This document shows, one piece after another, positions 25,737 to 34,967 of a stretch of 64,000 nucleotides of DNA. The notes under the pieces were generated by a model. That model did not search any database. It was not told the origin of the DNA and saw only the letters and a list, made by a program, of their open reading frames with translations. Location of the stretch: positions 186,001 to 250,000 of the forward strand of contig CAWJFE010000005.1 in NCBI GenBank assembly GCA_963842125.1, given 5' to 3'. Position 1 is the first letter of the stretch; every line of letters starts with the position of its first letter. The position numbers and the translations under genes were made by a program. The stretch comes from CAWCWK01 sp963842125. Lineage in GTDB: Bacteria; Pseudomonadota; Alphaproteobacteria; Rhizobiales; CAWCWK01.

Positions 25737-26816
25737 ATGGCGACACTTCGCATCGCATCCCTGCCAGGCGACGGCATCGGCAAGGAAGTCATCCCGGAAG
25801 GGCGCCGCGCGGCCGATGCCGCGATGGCCAGGACGGGGCACGGCATCGACTGGATCGATTTCGACTGGTCCTGCGAGACCTATAAGGAGACGGGGCGGAT
25901 GATGCCGGAGGACGGCGTCGCCCGGTTGCGCGACCATGATGCGATCTATCTGGGTGCCGTCGGTTATCCGGGTGTGCCGGACCACGTCTCGCTCTGGGGC
26001 CTGCTCATCCCATTGCGCCGCGAACTCGACCTCTTCGCCAATGTGCGCCCGGTACGGCTGATGCCGGGCGTGCCGTCGCCGCTCGCCAATCGGACGCCGG
26101 AGGAGATCGACTTCATCGTCGTGCGCGAAAACGTCGAGGGCGAGTACTCCTCGATCGGCGGGCGCATCTACGACGGCACCCAGCACGAGGCCGCCTATCA
26201 ACAGGCCGTCTTCACCCGGCGCGGCGTCGACCGGATCATGGACTATGCGTTCGGCGTCGCGGCCAAGCGCAAGGCGGCCGGCAAGCGCGGCAAGGTGACC
26301 TCGGCCACCAAGTCGAACGGGATCGTCCACACCATGCCCTTCTGGGACGAGCGCTTCGAGGCGGCCAAAGAGCGCCATCCCGGCTTCGAGACCGACCAGT
26401 TCCACATCGACATCCTGACGGCTCGCTTCGTGACCGACCCCGACTGGTTCGACGTCGTGGTCGGCTCCAACCTCTTCGGCGACATCCTCTCCGATCTTGG
26501 CCCCGCGGTCGCCGGCTCGATCGGCATCGCGCCGGCCGCCAATCTCGACCCGACAGGTGCCAACCCATCAATGTTCGAGCCCGTGCATGGCTCGGCGCCC
26601 GATATCGCCGGCCAAGGGATCGCCAACCCGATCGCGGCCGTCTGGACGGCGGCGATGATGCTCGATCACTTGGGTTATGCCGAAGCGTCGGGTCTCATCG
26701 AGCGCGCCATGGAGGCGGCGCTCGGCGATGATGGCTCTCGGACCCGCGATCTTGGAGGACGTGCGGATACGAAAGCCGCGGGCGATGCGGTCGTGGCCGC
26801 AATCGAGGCGGCTTAG
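25737..26816 (+). CDS. Tartrate dehydrogenase / D-malate dehydrogenase (decarboxylating)
   Basis: 359 residues of the isocitrate/isopropylmalate dehydrogenase family. Features of the TtuC/DmlA branch: IASLPGDGIGKEVIPEG, LFANVRPVRLMPG (substrate-binding arginines), VVRENVEGEYSSIGG, the catalytic Lys in TSATKSNGIVHTMPFW, and metal aspartates in SNLFGDILSDLGP, with NAD contacts in EPVHGSAPDIAGQGIANP. It would oxidise tartrate or D-malate, which fits the tct and TRAP carboxylate importers around it. The stop TAG (26814-26816) is also the first three bases of a palindromic repeat. Confidence 0.87.
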   Translation: MATLRIASLPGDGIGKEVIPEGRRAADAAMARTGHGIDWIDFDWSCETYKETGRMMPEDGVARLRDHDAIYLGAVGYPGVPDHVSLWGLLIPLRRELDLFANVRPVRLMPGVPSPLANRTPEEIDFIVVRENVEGEYSSIGGRIYDGTQHEAAYQQAVFTRRGVDRIMDYAFGVAAKRKAAGKRGKVTSATKSNGIVHTMPFWDERFEAAKERHPGFETDQFHIDILTARFVTDPDWFDVVVGSNLFGDILSDLGPAVAGSIGIAPAANLDPTGANPSMFEPVHGSAPDIAGQGIANPIAAVWTAAMMLDHLGYAEASGLIERAMEAALGDDGSRTRDLGGRADTKAAGDAVVAAIEAA

Positions 26817-26855
26817 AGCGCGCTCGGTGAATGGATAGGAACCGGACGCGCTCTA
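26814..26855. repeat. 42-bp palindromic intergenic element, copy A
   Basis: Begins TAGAGCGCGC and ends in its near-complement GCGCGCTCTA-like arm (TAGAGCGCG ... CGCGCTCTA), with an inner CGGT...ACCG pair around GAATGGATAGGA. A second copy lies at 37386-37427. It sits exactly between two convergent genes, and its two terminal TAG triplets are the stop codons of both (26814-26816 on plus, 26853-26855 on minus). It could serve as a bidirectional terminator hairpin. Confidence 0.85.
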
Positions 26856-27741
26856 GGCGTCGTCCCGCCGGGCCGTCTCATAGCGGCTCGATTCTTCGTA
26901 GTAGGCATCGAAGCCGACGCGGCAGCGCAGTTCGGCAAAGTCCATGCGGCCCTCGCGCGGGGCATCGTCGCGCATGGCCTTGAGCGTCGTCGTCATGGCC
27001 TGCATGGCGGCGGCCATCAGGGTCAGCGGATAGGCGGCGATGCTGTAGCCGATCGACTGAAGCTCGGCGCGCGGCAGGTCGGGCGTCGCGCCGCCCTCGA
27101 CGATGTTGGCCATGTGCGGGCGATCCCCGATGGCGCAGATGCGCGCCATCTCTTCCACGCTGCGCGGCGCCTCGACGAAGAGGATGTCGGCGCCAAGCAT
27201 CGCGAACGCCTCCGCCCGCCAGAGCGCCTCGTCGAGACCGAGCGTATGGCGCGCGTCTGTGCGGGCGAGGATGAGAACGTCGCCGCCCCGCTCGCGGATC
27301 GCCTCGGCTTCGTCGACCGCCGCGCGGACCCGGTCGAGCGCCTCCTCGCGCGCCACGACGGCCTTGCCGGGCGTGTGGCCGCAGCGCTTGGGCGCGACCT
27401 GGTCCTCGATCATGACCGCCGCCGCGCCGGCCCGCGCGAGGCCCCGCACGGTGCGGCGCACGTTCATCGCGTTGCCGTACCCTGTGTCGCCGTCGGCGAT
27501 GAGCGGCAGGTCGGGCACGGCGCTGCAGATATTGGCGACCTGATTCTCGACCTCGCCATAGGACATCAGCCCGAGATCGGGCGCCCCGATGCGGCTGGCA
27601 GACGCTGCGAAGCCCGACATGAAGGTCAGGGGAAAGCCTTCCTGCGCGATCAAGAAGCGCCGAGAGCGCGTCGAAGCAGCAGGGCATGGTGTGGCAGGTG
27701 TCTTGCGCGAGGAGTTCGCGCAGCCGTGCGGCGGGGGTCAT
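26853..27741 (-). CDS. Isocitrate lyase/PEP mutase-family lyase (oxaloacetate decarboxylase or methylisocitrate lyase-like), frameshifted
   Basis: About 295 residues once two frames are joined. The N-terminus MTPAARLRELLAQDTCHTMP and FDALSA is in one frame (27741 to about 27660) and the rest, from LIAQEGFPLTFMSGFAAS onward, in another. Active-site features: IADGDTGYGNAMN (metal-binding Asp loop), EDQVAPKRCGHTPGK (the K-R/K-CGH catalytic segment), ILARTDAR and DILFVEAP. The family cleaves C-C or C-P bonds of 2-hydroxy or 2-oxo acids. The indel lies at about 27650-27663. Directly followed on the same strand by a TRAP importer gene. Confidence 0.8.
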
Positions 27742-27745
27742 CAGA

Positions 27746-29021
27746 TCACCACTTAAAAGGCAGGTAGAGCGCGAGGTCGGGCCAGGCGTAGAGAAGTGCG
27801 ACCGAGGCCAGCATGATGGCGAGGAAGGGCAGGGTGCCCCGCGCCACGTCGGCCAGCGTCGCGCGTGCGACCGATTGGATGACGTAGAGGTTGAGGCCGA
27901 CGGGCGGCGTGATGAGCGCGCACTCGACCATGATGACCATGTAGATGCCGAACCAGATCGGATCGAAGCCGAGCACGATCGCGGCCGGCAGCAGGACCGG
28001 CGTCATGATGAGCACCATGGAGAGCGCCTCGAAGACGAGGCCCATCAGCAGCAGCACGACCGAGACTACGAGGATGAAGGTCATCGGTCCGTCGATCGTC
28101 GCGCCGATGAAGGCGCTGATGTCCTGTGGCACGCGCCAGAGCGCGAGAGCCTTGCCGAAGATCTTGGCGCCCGCGACGATGAGAAGGATAGCGACCGTCG
28201 TGATCATCGCATCGCGCGCCGCATCGAGAAGATCGCGCCAGCGCAAGCTGCGAAGGATGAGTGCCGTGATGACGAGGGCGGCGGCAAAGCCGATGGCGGC
28301 GGCCTCGGTCGGCGTGAAGGCGCCCGAATAGATGCCACCCACGACGAGGGCCGCCAGTGCCACCGACGGCAGCGCGCGGATGGAGGCCGTGCGCCGCTCG
28401 GCCCAGGAAGCGGGCGCGAGCCGCTCATAGCCGGGCGACAGCCGCGCGTGGAGTATGGCGAAGACGATGAAGGCGGCGATCAAGGCGAGCCCTGGCCCGA
28501 TGCCGGCCATGAAGAGCGCGATCACCGATTCCTCAGCGACGAAGCCGTAGACGATCATCGGGATCGAGGGCGGGATGAGGATGCCGAGCGTGCCGCCGGC
28601 CGCTAGCAGACCATAGGTATGCCGAGCGGTCGTAGCCGCGCTTGATCATCTCCGGGATGGCGACCGTGCCGATCGTGGCGGCGGTCGCGACCGAAGAGCC
28701 CGAAATTGCGGCGAAGAGGCCGCAGGAGAGGATCGTAGCGACGGCCAGCCCGCCCGGCCAATGCCCAACCCAGGCCTGGACGGCGGCGAAGAGATCGCGC
28801 CCGACGCCGCCCTTCAAGAGGACGTTGCCCATCAGGAGGAAGAGCGGGACGGCAAGGAGGATGAAGCCGTCAAGCGTCGAGAGAATGCTCTGCGGCGCCA
28901 TCAGGGGCGAGAAGCCGCCGAGATAAAGGAGTGCGAGACCCGTTCCACCCAATGCGAAGGCGACGGGCACGCCGAGCAGCAAGAGGCCGAAGAGCCCGAT
29001 GACGACGAGGCCGATGGTCAT
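27746..29021 (-). CDS. TRAP transporter large permease (DctM), frameshifted
   Basis: Two frames joined give about 424 residues, the normal DctM length (1276 bases, i.e. one base too many). First part: MTIGLVVIGLFGLLLLGVPV to AISGSSVATAATIGTVAIPE and KRGYDRSAY. Second part resumes with GLLAAGGTLGILIPPSIPMI and ends with LITPPVGLNLYVIQSVA. The shift lies at about 28611-28625. The start ATG (29019-29021) overlaps the DctQ stop as ATGA. Belongs with the DctQ and DctP genes next to it. Confidence 0.83.
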
Positions 29022-29512
29022 TCGTGGCCGCCCATCTCGGGCGCGCCTTGACGCCATGTACGGAGCATTTCGGCGGCGCATTGGACGGCCAGCAGCGCGA
29101 AGCCGAGCGGAACGGCCAGCTCGACGGTCCAGACCGGCGGGTCGAGCATCGTGCCGGCGGTCCGCCCGCGCGCCCAGGAATCGTGGAAGATGTCCCAGCC
29201 ATAGACCGCGACGATGAGCGAGAAGACGAGGACGGCGGCCAGCGCCGCGAGGTCGGCGACGCGTCGCCCACCCGGCGGCAGCAAGGTGAGGCCGGCCGTG
29301 ACAGCGATGTGACGACGCGCGCGGAGCACGCCTGCCATCGCGAGGAGACAACCCCAGATGAGGCAATATTGCGAGAGTTCGGCCGCCCAGATCGTCGGAC
29401 GCACGAAGAAGTACCGCGCGATGACCTCCCAGGTGAGCATGCCGCCGGCCGCGACGAAGAGCGTCGCCGCCAGCCAGCCGAGAGCCGCCGTCAGCCGGTC
29501 GAGAAGTGCCAT
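29018..29512 (-). CDS. TRAP transporter small permease (DctQ)
   Basis: 164-residue four-helix protein; WAAELSQYCLIWGCLLAMAG in the second helix and RARRHIAV match the DctQ core. ATG 29510-29512 is preferred; the frame is open 12 codons more. Located between DctP (54 bases upstream) and DctM (4-base overlap). Confidence 0.84.
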   Translation of the reverse strand: MALLDRLTAALGWLAATLFVAAGGMLTWEVIARYFFVRPTIWAAELSQYCLIWGCLLAMAGVLRARRHIAVTAGLTLLPPGGRRVADLAALAAVLVFSLIVAVYGWDIFHDSWARGRTAGTMLDPPVWTVELAVPLGFALLAVQCAAEMLRTWRQGAPEMGGHE

Positions 29513-29566
29513 GGCTTCACCTGGTTCCGGCGAAGGGCGGAGGCGCAAGGCCCTCCGCCCGGCCCC

Positions 29567-30574
29567 TCAAAGACCTTCGGCGGCTTCGAGGACGCGCGCG
29601 CCGAGATCGCCGGCATTCTCGCGATAGGCGTCGAATACGGGCTGCGAGACGTCCCGCCAGGCGGCGAGCTCGTCCTCGGTCAACTCGACGACGGTCATGC
29701 CGTTCTCGCGCGCCGCATCATAGGCTTCGGCCTCGATGGCGGACATGCGGTCGCGCACGTCCTCCTGCGCGACCGAAGCGGCCGCCTCGATATGTCCGCG
29801 CGTCTCGTCGTCGAGGCCCGACCACCAGTCGGAGTTGACGACGACGACGAACTCGATGTCGGCGTGGTTGGTGACGGTGATCGTGTCCATGACCTCCCAG
29901 AGCTTGCGCGACTTGACGCCCGAAACGCCCGTCATGCCGACATCGACCGTGCCGCGCTGGTAGGCAAGATATTGCTCGGAGCCGGAAATGAGCGTCGGCG
30001 CGCCGCCGGCGGCCTCGACGAAATCGCCGAGCGTCTTGCCGAAGACGCGGACCTTCTTGCCTTCCAGATCGGCCGGCGTGCGGATCGGCCCACCATTCGA
30101 GAGAAGGACCGCGCCGCCATAGGCCTGCCAATAGAGAATCTCGCCGCCGGTCTCGGCGACGGCCTCTTCCAAGGCCTCGCGAACCGGGCTGCCTTCGGCG
30201 ACCGCGCCGCGCACCTTCTCTTCGGTGTTGAGAAGGAAGGGCATGTAGAAGACATCGACCGCCGGCACGTCGCCGACATAGCGCGTCAGCGAGGCGACGC
30301 CGGCTTCGATCGCGCCCGAGCCGACGGCTTGGGGGACTTCCTTGTCGGCGTAGAGCGTCGCGCTGTCATAGATCTCGACATCGATCGCCCCGCCGGTGCG
30401 CGCCTCGACCTCGCGCTCGAAGAGTTGCAGGTTCTCGCCCAGATGCGAAGTCAGCGGCAGCTGCAGCGTGACGCGCATCTTCTCCTGCGCGGTCGCGGTG
30501 CTAGCGCCGGCCAAGCCCATGACGCCGGCCAGAGCGATGGCCCCGAAAGAGGAGGTCCGTGCAATCCGTTTCAT
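29567..30574 (-). CDS. TRAP transporter substrate-binding protein (DctP family)
   Basis: 335 residues with a Sec signal (MKRIARTSSFGAIALAGVMG, cut near ATA-QE). DctP-fold landmarks: LTSHLGENLQLFEREVEART, a conserved Arg in DLEGKKVRVFGKT (the ligand-carboxylate Arg), and WSGLDDETRGHIEAAASVAQ. First gene of dctPQM plus the lyase, so the ligand is likely an organic acid fed to the ICL/PEPM-type lyase. The upstream 227 bases are shared with the divergent exosortase gene. Confidence 0.85.
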   Translation of the reverse strand: MKRIARTSSFGAIALAGVMGLAGASTATAQEKMRVTLQLPLTSHLGENLQLFEREVEARTGGAIDVEIYDSATLYADKEVPQAVGSGAIEAGVASLTRYVGDVPAVDVFYMPFLLNTEEKVRGAVAEGSPVREALEEAVAETGGEILYWQAYGGAVLLSNGGPIRTPADLEGKKVRVFGKTLGDFVEAAGGAPTLISGSEQYLAYQRGTVDVGMTGVSGVKSRKLWEVMDTITVTNHADIEFVVVVNSDWWSGLDDETRGHIEAAASVAQEDVRDRMSAIEAEAYDAARENGMTVVELTEDELAAWRDVSQPVFDAYRENAGDLGARVLEAAEGL

Positions 30575-30673
30575 GATGGTTCTCCCTGATGCGGGACGGT
30601 TCGTTCCGAAGGTCTAATCCAGCCCTCGTGCAACGCCGACCCTGTTTGCGCCAACCTGGCATTCTTTTTTATC

Positions 30674-30720
30674 GCGTTCCAGTCGGTCGTTCTGGAAGAC
30701 GACCATAGGCAGCGTTCCAG
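30674..30720. promoter_or_regulatory. Repeated GCGTTCCAG sites in the dctP/exosortase intergenic region
   Basis: GCGTTCCAG occurs at 30674-30682 and 30712-30720 (38 bases apart), with the inverted half CTGGAA at 30692-30697 in between. The region lies about 100-145 bases before the TRAP binding-protein start and 80-130 bases before the exosortase start. A repeated half-site in a divergent promoter suggests a regulator site, but no regulator gene is adjacent on the TRAP side. Confidence 0.3.
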
Positions 30721-30801
30721 AGGCCATCTCGCGGCGAGGTCGCACCAAGCTCCTGAAAATCTGCACATCGCCTTGCCGGAACCTGCAATGGCGGCTGCCA
30801 G

Positions 30802-32484
30802 ATGAGAGGCATGGAAAACCTCTACGATGATCGCCCGTCGCGAATGGGCGTGTTCGCCCGCCGGATGCTTCCCTCGCCGGTCGCCTTTGAGCCCGCCTCG
30901 GTACCGGGAGGTGGAGGGTCGCTAAGGCGGTCTGATTGGTCCTTGAGAACCTGGCCACAGTCGATGCCGGCAGCATTGCCGAGCATCGTCGATGCGGCGG
31001 CGTTTCGTGGCGGTCTCATAGGCTTTGGCCTGACGTCGGCGATCCTGGCCGCCGAGCCGGCCGCTTGGCTCGTTCGCACGTGGATCGATCCGTCCGTCCA
31101 GTCGGGCGGGGCCCTCTATGCGGCTCTCGTCTGCGCAGTTCTAATCTGGAGCGTCTCCAGCCCCGTCGCTCCCGGACGAACGCCCCGCCGCAAGCTGGCG
31201 CTCGGACTGTTGGTCGTGGCCTGCACTATCCGCCTGGCCGGACAAGTGCTCGCCATCAACGTCGTCGGCGGCGTGGCATTGGCCCTCGACATCTATGCCA
31301 TCGCGACTTTGCTGCGGGTCTCGCAGCGCCGCCGTGCGGTGTCGCCCTTCTGGATGTCGATGCTCTTCCTCTTCACGCTGCCGGTCGAGCGGATCGTCCA
31401 GCGCATCGCCGGGTATCCGCTGCAAGACCTGTCGGCGCGCGGCACCTATCAACTCCTCTCGCTCGTCTTCGACGAGGTGCGGCTCGACGGCGTGAGGCTT
31501 CAGGTCGCCGGGCGCGACGTGCTCGTCGATCTGCCCTGTTCGGGCACGACCGGCCTGATGATCGCGCTCGCCGCAGTCACGCTGCTCAACGCCTTGTCCC
31601 GCGACGGATGGCTCCGCGTCTCGGCCTGGGTGGCGGCGACGCTCGCGCTCTCTTTGAGCGCCAACGTCGTGCGCATCTCACTGCTGGCGGCCGGACTCGC
31701 GATGGAGGACCGCACGGGCGTCGACGTGATGGCCGAGCCGTTGCACGCCGCCATCGGCCTCTTCACGTTGTTGCTCTCGCTGCTGCCGCTCACCATGCTG
31801 CGCCGACCACTCGGAGGGGAGGGGCCGAGGGGCGACACCACTGCTACGACCGTGCCCCCACAGCGTCGGTCCGCCACCACCGCGTCGCCGTCGCGGGGCG
31901 TCTCCCTCGCAGCGCTCGCGCTCGTTCCTTTGGCGATCGTCATCGTCAGCCTTCCACGCCACGCCCTCGACACCTCCCGGCCGCTCGCCGCGATCTCGCT
32001 CCCATCCTCGCTTGCCGGGCACCCGCGCCGGGCACTGCCGCTCACGCCTGTCGAGGTCGCCTATTTCCGCGCCTTCGGCGGACAGGCGCGCAAGGCCGCC
32101 TACGGACCTCTCGGTCTGACGGTCGTCCAGACGACCTCGCCGCTACGCCATCTCCATGCGCCGGACGACTGCCTGCGGGGCCTCGGCTATGCCGTTCGGT
32201 TCCTCGGCACGAGCTTCATCGGCGCGCCTTCGGCCCACTACAAAGCCGTCGGCCCGCAGGGCGTTGCCTGGCACGTCGCCGTGACCTTCGTCTCCGACCA
32301 CGGCCACGTCACGTCCAACGTCGCCCAGGCCATCTGGCACTGGCTGTCCGCGCCCGGCTCCAGCTGGTCGAGCCTGCAGCGCGTCACGCCGTGGCATCTG
32401 CCCGACATGGAGCGCCTGGCGCTGGAGGACGCTGCGCTCGCCGCACACGACGTCGCTGCCGATCCCCGACACGCCGCCCGTTGA
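30802..32484 (+). CDS. xrtT: Exosortase (XrtT-like) with EpsI-like C-terminal domain
   Basis: 560-residue polytopic membrane transpeptidase. The exosortase/archaeosortase catalytic triad is clear: Cys246 in VDLPCSGTTG, Arg291 in SANVVRISLL and His315 in AEPLHAAIGLF, spread over about eight membrane segments (residues 70-340). After a linker and one more membrane segment (about 370-390) comes a periplasmic domain with HAPDDCLRGLGY and HVAVTFVSDHGH, recalling the EpsI-type domain fused to some exosortases. Start ATG 30802, or 30811. Exosortases cut C-terminal PEP-CTERM-like signals; the next gene carries such a signal (TPEP), and a two-component pair follows. I infer the XrtT subtype from this gene set. 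Confidence 0.82.
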   Translation: MRGMENLYDDRPSRMGVFARRMLPSPVAFEPASVPGGGGSLRRSDWSLRTWPQSMPAALPSIVDAAAFRGGLIGFGLTSAILAAEPAAWLVRTWIDPSVQSGGALYAALVCAVLIWSVSSPVAPGRTPRRKLALGLLVVACTIRLAGQVLAINVVGGVALALDIYAIATLLRVSQRRRAVSPFWMSMLFLFTLPVERIVQRIAGYPLQDLSARGTYQLLSLVFDEVRLDGVRLQVAGRDVLVDLPCSGTTGLMIALAAVTLLNALSRDGWLRVSAWVAATLALSLSANVVRISLLAAGLAMEDRTGVDVMAEPLHAAIGLFTLLLSLLPLTMLRRPLGGEGPRGDTTATTVPPQRRSATTASPSRGVSLAALALVPLAIVIVSLPRHALDTSRPLAAISLPSSLAGHPRRALPLTPVEVAYFRAFGGQARKAAYGPLGLTVVQTTSPLRHLHAPDDCLRGLGYAVRFLGTSFIGAPSAHYKAVGPQGVAWHVAVTFVSDHGHVTSNVAQAIWHWLSAPGSSWSSLQRVTPWHLPDMERLALEDAALAAHDVAADPRHAAR

Positions 32485-32528
32485 GGCGCCGGCACCCTTC
32501 CCCCGTCAAACACCAAAGGAAGCCCTTC

Positions 32529-34909
32529 ATGACCACCGTGACCGAACCGTCGAGCCGCGCCCTCTTGCCCTGCATCTGGGCTATGGCCACCATCCTTGCC
32601 GTGTCCCCGCCGGCGCACGCCAAAGCGGGCAGCGTGGACGGTCAAGCCGGACGTCTCCTCGTCGAGGACGCGCAGGGGACGACGATCGCTGCCGATGCTG
32701 CGCTCGCACTACGAGATCGCGATCGACGGCGATGTGGCGACCGTCGCGCTCAGCCAGACCTTCTTCAACCCGACCGACAGACCGCTCGATGCGACCTATC
32801 TCTTCCCCCTCGGTACGGCCGCGGCCGTCACCGCGATGGAGATGCATGTGGGCGACAGGGTCGTCCACGCCGAGGTGCAGCGGAAGGAGGAAGCCGAGCG
32901 GACGTTCGAGGCTGCGCAGAAGGCCGGCCAGGCGGCGGCGCTACTGACCCAGCACCGACCCAACATGTTCACGCAGTCCATCGCGAACCTCATGCCGCAG
33001 CAGCCGGTTCGGATCGTGCTGCGCTACGTGCGCAATGTCCCCAAGATCGATGGCGCCTATGAGCTGGCCGTCCCCATGGTGGTCGGACCGCGCTACGAGG
33101 GCGATCTTCCCGGCCATCTCTTCCCCGACAGCGAACCCATGTCCGGCATCGACGATGTGATCGAGGTGAATGCCACGCCCTCCGCAGGGGCGTCCCCGCC
33201 ACCCGCCTTGGAGGTTGCGTCTGCGCAGGAGGGGCAATGGCTGGTGGAGGAGCTGCCGGCCTACCCGCCTCTCTGGCAAACGCGTCCTCCCGAAACCGTC
33301 GATCCTCGCAGGCTCACGCTGTCGCTGCGGCTGACGACGCCGAGCGAACCGACACTCTTCGCCAGTCGGACGCACACGCTCGCCGTCGAGGGCACCGACG
33401 GGTTTCGATACGCCACCTTCGAGGAGGGTTCGGAGATCGACAACCGGGATTTCGTCCTTCGCTACGCGATCGCCGACGATACCGACATTCTCGGTGGTGC
33501 GGTTGGCATCGTGAGCGAACACGGCGGCTTTCTCTCCGTGATGATAGAGCCGCCGAGCAGGCCCGACGAGGCGAGCGTGGTTCGCCGCGATCTCGTCTTC
33601 GTCGTCGACACCTCGGGTTCCATGACAGGCGCGCCCATGCGCGCGGCACAGCATTTCATGGACGCCGCCATGCGCGGCCTACGCCCGGACGACACCTTCC
33701 GGATCCTCAGCTTCGCCAACACGACGCAGCAGTTCGCAGCCGATGCGATGGCCGCGACGACGGCCAACATCCGTGCAGCCCGGCGCCACATCGCCCAGAT
33801 GACGGCGGGAGGCGGGACCGAGATGTCTCGCGCGATCACGGCTGCGTTCGAGACCACGGCCCGGGCAAACGCGCAGCGCATCGTGGTCTTCCTGACCGAT
33901 GGCTATATCGGCGCGGACCGGGAGGTCATCGCCAAGATCGCCCGGGTGATCGGCAAGGATCGGCTCTACGCGTTCGGCATCGGCAGCTCCGTCAACCGAT
34001 ACCTTCTGGAGGGCATGGCCCGCGAGGGCCGAGGGTACTTGCGCGTCGTCGAGCCCGGCGACAGCGCCGAGGAGGTCGCCGAGACCTTGGCCCGCGACCT
34101 CAAGACGCCGCTGCTCACCGATATCGCCATCGACTGGAACGGCCTGGTGGTCGAAGGCCAGAGCCCGGCCGCCATTCCCGATCTCTTTGCCGGCGGTTCG
34201 GTCCGCGTCCTGGCCCGCTACGACGCCTCCGGCGCTGCGGCCGAAGGTGGGGATCTGGTCTACGTCACCGGCCTCGTAAACGGTCGGCCGGCGCGCATGC
34301 CCGTCCGCGTTCGGCTGTCTTTGTCTGTAGAGTGATGCCAAGTCGGCGCCGCCAGCCAAGTCGGCGTTGCCAGCCAATTCGGCGCTGCCCGCCGAGTCGG
34401 CGCTGCCCGCCGAGTCCGCGCTGCCCGCAATGTGGGCGCGCGAGCAAATCGCCGACCTGGAGCGCAACTACACCATTGGTGGACAAAGTCCGGCGGTGAA
34501 GGAGGCTATCGTGAAGCTCGGCCTCGAGTTTCAACTGCAGAGCGCCTTCACGTCCTTCGTCGCGGTGGCGCGCGAGATCGTCGATCCGAGCCGCGTGAAC
34601 GATCCGTCCGCGACCCGAAGCGCCCCGGTACCGCTGGCCCAGGCGCTGCACGTCCCCAACGAGGCCTATCCCCAACTCAATCTGGCGGGATCGTCCACGC
34701 CGGAACCACACGTCTATCTCGGCCTCCTCCTGACCCTGATGGCGATCGGCGCGCGCTATGCGCGGCGTATGGCCGGATGGTTCAGGAGAGGCGGAGCCCG
34801 CCGCGCCGAGAAGGCGGTTGGCCGTCGGCGACCGGTGCCCGCCGGCGGGGTGCCGGACTGCATCGCCCAGGACGGCTGGTGGTTGAGCGACGAGGAGACG
34901 AGGTCGTAA
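32529..34909 (+). CDS. VIT and vWA domain surface protein, probable exosortase target (two frameshifts)
   Basis: About 793 residues over three frames. N-terminus (ATG 32529, AAAGGAAG upstream) has a signal peptide (ALLPCIWAMATILAVS, cut near AHA-KA). After an indel at about 32690-32705 the VIT domain follows (YEIAIDGDVATVALSQTFFN ... RHRPNMFTQ-type block QHRPNMFTQSIAN), then a vWA domain with the MIDAS motif DTSGSMTG, Thr in GGGTEMS and Asp in FLTDGYIG. A second shift within 34328-34335 leads to an 18-bp repeat tract, a helical segment (WAREQIADLERNY) and the sorting signal SSTPEPHVYLGLLLTLMAIG then ARYARR. Unusually about 45 residues follow the arginines. The family is known from dedicated sortase systems; surface or envelope anchoring is inference. 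Confidence 0.78.
34337..34426 (+). repeat. Five 18-bp tandem repeats encoding A(K/N/E)SA(P/L)P
   Basis: Units start at 34337, 34355, 34373, 34391 and 34409 and encode AKSAPP, AKSALP, ANSALP, AESALP, AESALP. The tract is a Pro/Ala/Ser-rich spacer between the vWA region and the C-terminal helix and sorting signal of the exosortase target. Unit length is a multiple of three, so copy-number change would not alter the frame; the frameshift lies just upstream of it. Confidence 0.85.
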
Positions 34910-34967
34910 GAAGCCCGAGCACCGTCGCGGCCTTCGGCCGGCCGGTCCGTATGCACGAGGCTACGAG

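Noticed and set aside
34328..34335. Programmed frameshifting or phase variation in the exosortase target
   Set aside because: There is no slippery heptamer or homopolymer at the shift, and the nearby repeat unit is a multiple of three; similar indels across the window make a consensus error simpler.
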